This document shows, one piece after another, positions 1 through 6,813 of a stretch of DNA of 14,242 bases (within the stretch, counting starts at the first letter, position 1; each line of letters begins with the position of its first letter). Source of the DNA: Bacillota bacterium (GTDB lineage Bacteria > Bacillota > Dethiobacteria > DTU022). Below the pieces are notes generated by a model, which was not told the origin of the DNA, did no database searches, and was given only the letters and a program-made list of their open reading frames with translations. Where the stretch lies: contig JAAZHP010000259.1 in assembly GCA_012510625.1 (NCBI GenBank), positions 1 through 14,242 of the forward strand, in the 5' to 3' direction. Made by a program: the position numbers and the translations under genes.

Positions 1-164
1 CCGGCCTCCTTAAGCAGCGCCAGGGCCTCTTTATGCTTTACGATCATGCCGGTCCGTTCAAGGACCTCCAGGGAAGCATTGTGGATCTGTTCCAGCTGCG
101 ACGGAGTGATCCATTTTAAAAATGGGGTTAACTGTAAATCGTGGTTTGAAATAATTTTTTCCAT
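1..164 (-). CDS. MttB-superfamily corrinoid-dependent methyltransferase, N-terminal fragment (cut by window edge)
   Basis: The first 54 codons of a gene that runs off the left end. It starts at ATG 164-162, preceded by GGAGG about 8 nt upstream and only 15 nt after the stop of the AOR gene, so it is very probably in the same operon. The visible protein begins MEKIISNHDLQLTPFLKW and continues with a segment containing LTP...ITPSQLEQIHNASLEVLERTG and then KHKEALALLKEAG. This matches the N-terminal helix region of the MttB (trimethylamine methyltransferase) family, where an 'IHEASLEILERTGVRV..PEAL.LL..AG' pattern is usual. Family members demethylate trimethylamine (pyrrolysine-containing MttB) or quaternary amines such as glycine betaine, proline betaine and carnitine (non-pyrrolysine members), passing the methyl to a corrinoid protein. 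The fragment shows no in-frame TAG, but the pyrrolysine position lies outside it, so substrate class cannot be told. Identification rests on recalled family pattern only. Confidence 0.72.
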   Translation of the reverse strand, partial: MEKIISNHDLQLTPFLKWITPSQLEQIHNASLEVLERTGMIVKHKEALALLKEA

Positions 165-179
165 GTTCCCGCCTCCATT

Positions 180-2081
180 TTAGATCATTTCCGGATCCGG
201 CAGCTCCGGACCGGGTAAAAAACCGGCCAGGCCGAGCTCCTTCAATTTGGCCGGTCCAATAGTCCCGTCTTCTTGCCAGCCCATGAGCGCGTAAAATTCC
301 TGCAGCATCGGTTCCAGGTTGATAACCTGGCCTTTGCAGGGGCCTTCGGGGACCGGTTCGGTGAGGAATTTGCCTGGAAGGGTGTCGTCCGCCCCCGTGG
401 CTCCAAACCTGAAATTAAACAGCCTTTCGGCGTTGACTATTCTCTCGCCTATTTTTAGCAGATCTGCCCCGGTATATTTTTCGCCGGTAAATGCAGTCAT
501 GATTTCGGCCGCCGCGGCAAGGTCAAAATCGAGGAGCATCCCGAATTCCGGTATTTTACAGATTCCCAGAGCATCGATGGCCGCATTGGCACAGAGGCAT
601 TCCTTAACCATGCGGGCTTTCCCCTCTTCTGAAAGGCGGTCGGCGGCTTTTTCAGTGCCGTAAGCCTTGAGCGCCTGCTCCGGAGTGTAAGCGTATTCCG
701 GCTTGGCGTAAACATAGCTGAAGTCGCCGCCCCGGCTGGAGACGGCATAGCCCAGGCCGGTGGCCTTAAATCCGCGCGGATCTAAAATTGAAATGCTGAG
801 CCCCTTGACATGATAGGCATATTGTTCCGCGCCGCGGCCGATGATGGCGGCAGCCTCTCTCATTCCCCGGGCCAGGATGTCCCCCAGCGGGGTGGAGCGA
901 AAAGCGATCTGCTCAAGCAGGGCTTCCATGGCCCGGGCATCGCCCCAGGTAAGCTCCAGCCCCCCGGTATCTTCCTTCGTCAAGATCCCTCTCTCAAATA
1001 AATCTATGGCAAAGGCAACCAGGTTGCCGGCGCCCTTGCTGTCAATTCCGTACTCATCGCATTTATTGATCAGGTAAATGCTCTCCAGGCCGTCGGCATT
1101 GCCGCAGCGGGGGCCCCATGAAGAAAGCGGCTCATACTCGCCCCGGTCACCGGTGAAACCCCGGTGCCGGCCCCGGTCAATCTGCACTGAAGCGCGGCAG
1201 CGGATGGGGCAATTGTAGCAGCCCCGGCGCCTGGTGGCCAGGCCGCGGTAATGCGATCCGCAGGCGGTGGCCACTCCCTCAAAGGTCACGCTGCTAAAAT
1301 TTTTCGCGCCCGAGGCGCCCATCTGGTCTGTCCAGGAGACGCTGGCCGATGAGCCCATGGTGGACCACTCTTCCCAGCAGGGCAGGGCTCTGAGAGCGGC
1401 AGTATACTTTTTCACCGCTGCGGCCGCTTCCCCGGGGTATCCCCTGCTTGAAGAAGCGGTTTTTCTGACGACCACCGCCTTTAGATTTTTCGAGCCCATC
1501 ACCGCGCCCATCCCGGTGCGCCCGGCGGCATGTCCCGCATCTGTCATTACACAGCCTAGAGGGGACAGCCTCTCTCCCGCCGGGCCGATGAGAATTACAG
1601 AGGCCCGGTCATCCCCCACCGCCTCCCGTAACCGGCGCCGCGCCTCCCCGGTAGGTAATCCCCACAAGTCTGCTGCATCTTCAATGGTTACCCTTCTATC
1701 TTGTATATCTATCCAAACCGGCTTTTCCGCCCTGCCGGTCACGATGAGCGCCATTATACCGCAGGCTTTCAACTGGGCGCCGAAGGAGCCTCCGCCATTG
1801 GAGCAGCCGATTAAGCCGGTCAGAGGTGAACGGGCGCCGATATGCAGCCTCCCCGCGGTAATCATCCGGGTGCCGCTGAGCAGGGCGGCGGCAAAGATAA
1901 GCATATTTTCCGGTTCCAGCGGCTGAACCGAAGCGGGAAGGTGCCCCAGCAGCAGGCGGACAACCAGCCCCCGTCCTCCGAGATAATCGCGCAGGATCTC
2001 TTCGGGACAGGGCCGGCGGACAACCTTCCGCCTGGACAGGTCCAGCCACAGCAGATCTCCTGTTAAATCAGCAAGCGCCAT
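180..2081 (-). CDS. Aldehyde:ferredoxin oxidoreductase (AOR) family tungsten/molybdenum enzyme
   Basis: A 633-residue protein, the usual length for the AOR family, whose members oxidise aldehydes (or related substrates) to acids using a tungsten or molybdenum bis-pyranopterin and one [4Fe-4S] cluster, with ferredoxin as partner. Visible features: an N-terminal pterin-binding region (GGRGL near residue 35, ARSPLTGLIG near 83, GRTGMGAVMGSKNLKA near 187), the cluster ligands C288, C291 and C295 in GCYNCPIRC, the fourth ligand C508 in DALGICK, and the DPRG motif at 434-437 followed by TGLGYAVSSRGGDF. All expected cluster cysteines are present, so the enzyme should be functional. The reading frame is open to 2432 but the extra N-terminus is out-of-frame shadow of the upstream gene; ATG at 2081 has AGGTGG 4 nt upstream, sits 13 nt after the ferredoxin-like gene and gives the canonical MALADLTGDLLWLDLS start. 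The substrate is not predictable; the gene is coupled to the Fe-S protein upstream and the MttB-like gene downstream. Confidence 0.9.
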   Translation of the reverse strand: MALADLTGDLLWLDLSRRKVVRRPCPEEILRDYLGGRGLVVRLLLGHLPASVQPLEPENMLIFAAALLSGTRMITAGRLHIGARSPLTGLIGCSNGGGSFGAQLKACGIMALIVTGRAEKPVWIDIQDRRVTIEDAADLWGLPTGEARRRLREAVGDDRASVILIGPAGERLSPLGCVMTDAGHAAGRTGMGAVMGSKNLKAVVVRKTASSSRGYPGEAAAAVKKYTAALRALPCWEEWSTMGSSASVSWTDQMGASGAKNFSSVTFEGVATACGSHYRGLATRRRGCYNCPIRCRASVQIDRGRHRGFTGDRGEYEPLSSWGPRCGNADGLESIYLINKCDEYGIDSKGAGNLVAFAIDLFERGILTKEDTGGLELTWGDARAMEALLEQIAFRSTPLGDILARGMREAAAIIGRGAEQYAYHVKGLSISILDPRGFKATGLGYAVSSRGGDFSYVYAKPEYAYTPEQALKAYGTEKAADRLSEEGKARMVKECLCANAAIDALGICKIPEFGMLLDFDLAAAAEIMTAFTGEKYTGADLLKIGERIVNAERLFNFRFGATGADDTLPGKFLTEPVPEGPCKGQVINLEPMLQEFYALMGWQEDGTIGPAKLKELGLAGFLPGPELPDPEMI

Positions 2082-2094
2082 TTTTCCACCTTTT

Positions 2095-3105
2095 CTAGTC
2101 CACCCGGTCCGGAATCGGGACCATGGTAATCGCTTTTTCGGGGCAGGTCTGAGCGCAAAGCCCGCAGCCCCAGCAGAGCTCGGGTTTAAAAAGCACCTTC
2201 CTTTTTTCCCTGGAGCCTGTTGATACCGCGGCCTTTTCCATGGTAAATGCTTTAAACTGGCACCGCCTGGTGCAAAGCCCGCAGTGGCGGCACAAAGCAG
2301 GATCGCGACGGGCCACATATCTTGAATAAGGCCATTTCCCCCTGGTGCCCAGTTCCTGTGCCGCCCGCAAGGGAAAGCAGCAGCAGTCGCAGCAGTTGCA
2401 TACGACTCCGGGCCCTTTCTCGCGCCAATCAAAGGGGCCGCCGGTATGGATAAGGCCTTCGCGGTCCCAGCTGCGGGCCAGCTCCAGCGCGGCGTCCCTG
2501 GTCAGTTCCCGGCCCAATTCTCCGCCGCGGGTCCGCTCAGCGATCATTGCCGGAGAAAACCAGAGGCACACTTCCCTCGAATGCCCGCATTTATCGGCGA
2601 TCATCTTGCAGTCGCAGGGCAGCAGCCTGATTACCGGGGCCGCCTCAATCATCTCTTCGAGCTCTTCAAGAAGCAGCACCACATCGTTGTGGCAGTGGTC
2701 ATAAGCCGGCTCCCCGTTTAACACCCTTTTAAAATAATCATGTCTTTTTAGATATTCACTGTAGCACCACTCATGCAGAAAGCGCCGCAGTTTTCTAGGC
2801 AACAGGTGATAATTTTCAAACATGGCGCAGTAACCATGGCGATCATAAAAGTTACCGGCTCCATAGAGAACACGCCCCTCTTCTATCTCTTTATCGATCA
2901 CGAAGCGCCGGTAAGAGCTCTCCAGAAGATCGGCCGCTTCATCCAAGGGGATCTGCATGCAACTTGCAATTTCATCAACGGGCAGCTTTCTGCGCTCCAG
3001 GCTTAAGATTAACTCTATCTCTTCTTTGCGGTAAAAGAAATGAAGGTGCGGTTTAATTTCCACAGGCGCCTGCACGAGGGCCAAAAGTTTATCGATCTGC
3101 GTCAC
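2095..3105 (-). CDS. Cysteine-rich iron-sulfur protein with C-terminal 2[4Fe-4S] ferredoxin domain
   Basis: A 336-residue cytoplasmic protein with no signal peptide or membrane segment. The C-terminal ~70 residues carry two ferredoxin motifs: C272, C275, C278, C282 (CRHCGLCTRRCQ, lacking the usual proline after the last Cys) and C311, C314, C317, C321 (CWGCGLCAQTCP). Upstream are further cysteines: a PCDC pair (164, 166), C173 and C180, and an unusual CNCCDCCC run at 236-243. The N-terminal ~110 residues look helical, with a segment near 27-70 that could be a winged-helix-like fold (inference). It starts at GTG 3105 with GGAGGT about 7 nt upstream, and ends 13 nt before the AOR gene, so it most likely serves as electron carrier or accessory subunit for that enzyme. 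Such pairs of Fe-S protein and AOR are common in anaerobes, but I do not recognise a named gene. The extra cysteine clusters suggest additional Fe-S or metal sites. Confidence 0.85.
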   Translation of the reverse strand: MTQIDKLLALVQAPVEIKPHLHFFYRKEEIELILSLERRKLPVDEIASCMQIPLDEAADLLESSYRRFVIDKEIEEGRVLYGAGNFYDRHGYCAMFENYHLLPRKLRRFLHEWCYSEYLKRHDYFKRVLNGEPAYDHCHNDVVLLLEELEEMIEAAPVIRLLPCDCKMIADKCGHSREVCLWFSPAMIAERTRGGELGRELTRDAALELARSWDREGLIHTGGPFDWREKGPGVVCNCCDCCCFPLRAAQELGTRGKWPYSRYVARRDPALCRHCGLCTRRCQFKAFTMEKAAVSTGSREKRKVLFKPELCWGCGLCAQTCPEKAITMVPIPDRVD

Positions 3106-3130
3106 CAGGTTACCTCCGGCTTTAAGCTTA

Positions 3131-3182
3131 AAGGGCCCTGCTTTTTACTGTGCCTGGCTTTCTGAGATTTAACAGGGCCCTT
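3131..3182 (-). repeat. Perfect 10-bp inverted repeat in the gap between the importer and Fe-S genes
   Basis: The 129-bp gap between the binding-protein stop and the Fe-S gene start holds AAGGGCCCTG and its exact complement CAGGGCCCTT, separated by 32 nt. Each arm also contains the self-complementary GGGCCC. As RNA it could form a strong long-loop hairpin. It is not a typical intrinsic terminator because the downstream sequence on the minus strand is TTAAGC rather than a T-run. It could be a partial terminator, a 3'-end stabiliser for the importer message, or an operator. I found no convincing sigma-A promoter in this gap, although TTGCCA with a poor -10 is present. Confidence 0.5.
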
Positions 3183-3234
3183 CGCCTCATTCTTCAGTCA
3201 GCTGATTTGAAGCAGGCGTGCCTTTGGCAAAGCC

Positions 3235-4158
3235 TTACTCGATCAGCCCGTTCTCCTTAAGAAATTCGCGAGCCACTTCTTCAACCATTTTCTTGTCGAC
3301 GTCAACTGCTTTGTTCAGCTCCATGATCGTCTCGTCATCCAGCAGTTGGCTGAGTTTTTTCATCTGCTCGGGGATTTCGGGATAGGCGTCGATGATCTCT
3401 TTTCTGAAGAGCGGCGCCGCGTTATAAACCGGAAAAGCGCTCTTGTCGTCTTCCAGGGCTACGAGTTCGTAGGCTTTTACCCGGGGGTCGGTCGTAAAAG
3501 CAAGCCCGGCATCAGCCTGCTTCTCTTTCAAGATCTCGTAACCCATGTTCAGGGCGGCAAGGTTCATATCTTTCTCCGGATATTTAAAACCGTAGACATT
3601 TTCCCAGTGCTGCAGGCCGTCGGGACGCTCAACCCATTCCTGGGCTCCAACGAATTTGAAGCTCACCCCATCTTCGATCAGCGCGACGAAGTCAGATGTT
3701 TTCTTAATATTGTACTCTTCAGCCAGGTCGCCGCGGATCATAATCGCATAGGTGTTGTTTAAAGGAGCGTAATCCAGCCAGATGATATCGTTTCCTTCAT
3801 CCCATTCCTTTACTGCCTGGAAGCAGGCCGCCTCGTCAAAGCTCGGCTCTTCTTCCATGACGTTGATTAAAACGGTGCCGGTATACTCCCAGTAGCAGGA
3901 GATCTCCCCGCTCTCCAGAGCCGGCCGGATAATTGCCAGCTCGCCAAGCCCAATCTGATCCTCTACGTCATAACCCAGCTCTTTCAGATATTCGTAGGTC
4001 ATCTGTCCCAGGAGAAGAGCCTCGGTGAAAGTTTTGGAGCCGACGACAATAGTCGGTTTATCACCGGTCTCGCTTTCCCCGCCGCAACCACTCACAGCGG
4101 CCAGCAGCATCACGCATGCTAAAAACAGCCCTAAAAAACGCCATCCTCTTTTTTTCAT
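3235..4158 (-). CDS. Substrate-binding lipoprotein of an OpuC/OsmU-type (quaternary amine) ABC importer
   Basis: A 307-residue extracytoplasmic solute-binding protein. The N-terminus has lysines and arginine (MKKRGWRFLG), a hydrophobic stretch and a lipobox VSGC with lipidated Cys25, so the mature protein is membrane-anchored. The body is of the glycine-betaine/choline/OsmF-YehZ (OpuAC-like) family: GSKTFTEALLLGQ at 40-52, CYWEYTGT at 88-95, NNTYAI near 134, RPDGLQHW near 178, and TTDPRV at 222-227 followed by YNAAP near 245. Family members bind betaines, choline, carnitine or ergothioneine, and related hut-linked systems take up histidine. The aromatic residues around CYWEY and WLDYAP could contribute to a cation cage (inference). 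ATG 4158 follows GGGAGGAG by about 7 nt. It is the last gene of the importer, 153 nt after the second permease. The ligand cannot be settled by eye; histidine or a methylated histidine is suggested by the hut operon. Confidence 0.9.
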   Translation of the reverse strand: MKKRGWRFLGLFLACVMLLAAVSGCGGESETGDKPTIVVGSKTFTEALLLGQMTYEYLKELGYDVEDQIGLGELAIIRPALESGEISCYWEYTGTVLINVMEEEPSFDEAACFQAVKEWDEGNDIIWLDYAPLNNTYAIMIRGDLAEEYNIKKTSDFVALIEDGVSFKFVGAQEWVERPDGLQHWENVYGFKYPEKDMNLAALNMGYEILKEKQADAGLAFTTDPRVKAYELVALEDDKSAFPVYNAAPLFRKEIIDAYPEIPEQMKKLSQLLDDETIMELNKAVDVDKKMVEEVAREFLKENGLIE

Positions 4159-4311
4159 CTAACTGCTCCTCCCTTTCAATTTGTTATTATTACGACCTTG
4201 ATCTCCCCTCCAGCGTTCTGCCTCTATTTCCCGGACGTTTCACCTCCTTTGGCAAATCCACCTGTTGCGAAGCTTCGGAAGCAGATTGAAATTCCCCATT
4301 CACCTGTTCGA
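4159..4311 (-). other. 153-bp intergenic spacer upstream of the binding-protein gene
   Basis: This is the longest gap between importer genes. It holds the binding-protein ribosome site, a second strong AAAGGAGG further upstream that is directly abutted by GTG, and a 10-bp palindrome CGAAGCTTCG near 4269-4278. I see no T-run terminator and no clear -35/-10 pair. A 17- to 19-codon reading frame is possible here but lacks a properly spaced ribosome site. Confidence 0.4.
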
Positions 4312-4962
4312 TCATTCTGTAGAATAACCGAGGGGAGTATATTTCTTCTCCACCAGGCCGAGCACCCGGTCAAAGAAGATCGCCAGCAGGGCGCCAAGTC
4401 CGGCGCCGACAACTATGAAATCAGGCCAGAACATGTTCAATCCGGAAACGATGAGATCGCCCAGCCCGCCGCCTCCAATATAAGCCGCCAGGGTGGCCAC
4501 GCTGACCACATATACCGCCGAGGTGCGAATGCCGGCCAGGATTACCGGCATGGCCAGCGGGATCTCCACTTCATAGAGAACCTTTTTCCGGGACATCCCC
4601 ATGCCGCGCGCCGCCTCCATAACGTCAGGATCAACGCCATAGAGGCCGGCGATGGTATTGCGGGCTATCGGCAGAAGACCCTGGATCGTCAGGGCAAATA
4701 CGGCCGGTTTAAATCCCATTCCGAGAATGGGCATGGCCAGGGCCACGATGGCCAGTCCCGGAAATGTCTGCATCAGGTTTAAAATATTTAAAATAATACC
4801 GCCCAACCATTTCAGGCGAGGCCTGGTCAAAAGTATACCGATGGGAACGGAGATGATAATCGCCACAATCAGGGATACCAGGACCATCCCGATATGGTCA
4901 ATTAAAGCCTGCGGCGCCCGCTCCAGTATGGCTACCAGAAAGCGCTCCCATGACCATTTCAT
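4312..4962 (-). CDS. ABC importer permease, OpuC/OsmU family (second permease)
   Basis: A 216-residue inner-membrane permease of the binding-protein-dependent transport family. It has several hydrophobic segments (about 24-45, 55-82, 85-100, 135-165 and 180-205) and the cytoplasmic coupling helix EAARGMGMSRKKVLYEVEIP at about 116-135, which docks on the ATPase. The GGGGLGDLI segment near 163-171 is typical of betaine-type permeases. Its ATG immediately follows the ATPase stop (TAA then ATG), so the two are translationally coupled. Together with the other permease of equal length it should form a heterodimeric channel, as in OpuC and OsmU systems, rather than the homodimer of OpuA/ProU. The substrate is inferred only from context. 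Confidence 0.9.
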   Translation of the reverse strand: MKWSWERFLVAILERAPQALIDHIGMVLVSLIVAIIISVPIGILLTRPRLKWLGGIILNILNLMQTFPGLAIVALAMPILGMGFKPAVFALTIQGLLPIARNTIAGLYGVDPDVMEAARGMGMSRKKVLYEVEIPLAMPVILAGIRTSAVYVVSVATLAAYIGGGGLGDLIVSGLNMFWPDFIVVGAGLGALLAIFFDRVLGLVEKKYTPLGYSTE

Positions 4963-6084
4963 TTAATCGACCTCTTTTCCGGCGGCATATTCGCGAATAT
5001 CGGCAAGGGAAACCACGCCGCAGAGGGTCTCCCCCCTTAAGACGCCCAGATAATCTACGCTCAATTCGAAGAGCAGGGAAAGGGCGTCGCGCAGAAGGGC
5101 ATCTTCCTGGATAAAGGCCTCCCGCCCCTTCTGGGCAAGTTCTTTTAACGCTCCGGGCGATAAAGCCGCGCCTTGTTTTTCAATGAGCTTTCTTGCCAGC
5201 ATACCCCCGGGAGCCCCCAAATGATCTAGCAGGAAGGAGACCTCGGTCTGCTGTTTCCTCATTATTTCAGCAGCGGCAGGCAGTTCGCTTTCCCGGATCA
5301 CGCCGAAATCTTTTCGAGCTATGGCCCCCACCCGGCAGAGGCTGAGTTTCTTCACCACCCGGTCGTAACCGATAAAATCCCTGACGAATTCGTTCACCGG
5401 ATTGCTTAATATTTCATGAGGGCTGCCATGCTGCACCAGTTCACCGCGGTTAAAAATAGCAATCCGGTCCCCCATTTTAATCGCCTCATTGATATCATGG
5501 GTCACGAAGCAGATGGTCTTGCGCATCAAGCTCTGCAGCCGCAGAAATTCATCCTGCAGGTGATTCCTGGCGATGGGGTCCACCGCTCCAAAAGGCTCGT
5601 CCATCAGCATGATGGGGGGATCGACGGCCATGGCCCGGGCCACGCCGACCCGCTGCATCTGGCCGCCGCTGAGCTGGGCGGGATATTTGCTGCGTGTGGT
5701 CTCCGGATCAAGACCGACCAGCTCCAGCAATTCATCGGTCCGTTCCTTTATTTTATCCTTTGGCCAGCCGTAAAGCCGCGGCACAATGGCGATGTTCTCG
5801 GCCACGGTCCGGTGCGGCAGCAGTCCGATCTGCTGGATCACGTAGCCGATCCCCATTCTCAATTGATCGGGATCCGTCTCCCGGATATCCTTGCCGTCGA
5901 TTAGGATTGTTCCGGAACTGGGCTCGATCAAGCGGTTAATCATGCGCAGGGTTGTGCTCTTGCCGCAGCCGGAGGGCCCGACCAGGACACAGCTTTCACC
6001 TTCTTCAACGGTGAGGTTAAGCTCCCTAACAGCAGGTTCTTTTTGACCGGCGTATATCTTGGTAACGTTTATTAATTTAATCAT
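4963..6084 (-). CDS. ABC importer ATPase, glycine betaine/OpuCA-like, with C-terminal CBS-type region
   Basis: A 373-residue cytoplasmic ATPase that powers the importer. Walker A is GPSGCGKST (36-44), Q-loop Gln85 in VIQQIGLLPH, signature LSGGQ (138-142), Walker B IMLMDEP (158-164) and H-loop His196 in VTHD. The QQIGLLPHRTVAENI segment is characteristic of the OpuCA/ProV/OsmV branch. Residues from about 250 on are an accessory domain; the last ~45 (around SVDYLGVLRGETLCGVVSLADIRE) resemble one CBS motif, while the preceding stretch is more divergent, so the usual pair of CBS motifs, which sense ionic strength or nucleotides in OpuA/OpuC, may be incomplete. ATG 6084 has AAGGGGG about 6 nt upstream. 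It lies 46 nt after the first permease and abuts the second. Confidence 0.93.
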   Translation of the reverse strand: MIKLINVTKIYAGQKEPAVRELNLTVEEGESCVLVGPSGCGKSTTLRMINRLIEPSSGTILIDGKDIRETDPDQLRMGIGYVIQQIGLLPHRTVAENIAIVPRLYGWPKDKIKERTDELLELVGLDPETTRSKYPAQLSGGQMQRVGVARAMAVDPPIMLMDEPFGAVDPIARNHLQDEFLRLQSLMRKTICFVTHDINEAIKMGDRIAIFNRGELVQHGSPHEILSNPVNEFVRDFIGYDRVVKKLSLCRVGAIARKDFGVIRESELPAAAEIMRKQQTEVSFLLDHLGAPGGMLARKLIEKQGAALSPGALKELAQKGREAFIQEDALLRDALSLLFELSVDYLGVLRGETLCGVVSLADIREYAAGKEVD

Positions 6085-6130
6085 TTTAATCCCCCTTGTC
6101 CCGGATCGCCCGGAAAGAAATGGACGCAGA

Positions 6131-6781
6131 TCAACCGCGGCGAATGCGCAGTCCTCTGGGAATCATCATCCTTTCAAAAAATCCCAAGACAGTATCAAGA
6201 ACAATCGCAATCAGGGCAATAAGCAGCGCGCCGGTGACAATCATCTCCACGTTGTATCCGTTCAATCCCACTGTGATCAGGCGGCCGAGGTTTTTCTCGC
6301 CAATATAGGCGGCGATGGCGGCCACCCCCGTAGTCATAACCACGGTGATCCTAAACCCCGCAAATATCACCGGAGCCGCCAGGGGCAGCTGGATCTCCCG
6401 GAGAATTCTCCAGGAGTTCATCCCCATCCCCCGGGCCGCCTCAATCACGCTTTTGTCGACAATCTTAATCCCCTGATAAACATTTCTCACCAGCGGCATC
6501 ATCGCATAGAGCACCAGGGCCAATAATGCCGACTTCCGGCCGAGGCCGAAGGCGGGAATCGTTACCAGGAACGAGAATAGGGCCAGGCTGGGAATGCAGT
6601 AAATCGTATTGGCAATTCCCAGGACGGTGTTGGCCAGCTTCTCGTTGCGTGAAATGAGCACCCCCACCGGCAGCCACAGCAGCAGCGATATTAATACCGC
6701 GCCGAAAATCAGGCTGAAATGAGTTGCCGCATACTTGGAGATAAACGAAAAGTTGTTTAAAAAATACTGGACAATACTCAT
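6131..6781 (-). CDS. ABC importer permease, OpuC/OsmU family (first permease)
   Basis: A 216-residue integral membrane protein, the partner of the permease encoded two genes downstream. Hydrophobic segments lie at about 22-43, 52-80, 83-100, 134-160 and 178-200. The coupling loop is EAARGMGMNSWRILREIQLP at about 114-133, and AAYIGEKNLGRLI (157-169) is the family's usual post-helix motif. It starts at ATG 6781 with an AAGGGGGTGG ribosome site and begins only 32 nt after the urocanase stop, with no terminator between, which ties the importer to hut transcription. The substrate is not shown by the sequence. Confidence 0.9.
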   Translation of the reverse strand: MSIVQYFLNNFSFISKYAATHFSLIFGAVLISLLLWLPVGVLISRNEKLANTVLGIANTIYCIPSLALFSFLVTIPAFGLGRKSALLALVLYAMMPLVRNVYQGIKIVDKSVIEAARGMGMNSWRILREIQLPLAAPVIFAGFRITVVMTTGVAAIAAYIGEKNLGRLITVGLNGYNVEMIVTGALLIALIAIVLDTVLGFFERMMIPRGLRIRRG

Positions 6782-6813
6782 AGCTCCACCCCCTTCAGTC
6801 CCCTGAAAACCCG

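Noticed and set aside
2082..2432. N-terminal extension of the AOR reading frame to an ATG at 2432
   Set aside because: It overlaps the Fe-S protein gene in another frame, reads as arginine/proline/alanine-rich shadow sequence, and the ATG at 2081 has a ribosome site and the conserved AOR start.
4225..4311. Possible 17- to 19-codon peptide genes in the importer spacer
   Set aside because: One has its ribosome site directly touching the start codon and the other has only a weak AGGTGA; no conserved sequence is recognisable.
6794..6807. TTCAG/CTGAA hairpin between hutU and the first permease
   Set aside because: Only 5 bp with a 4-nt loop and no T-run; too weak to call a terminator.
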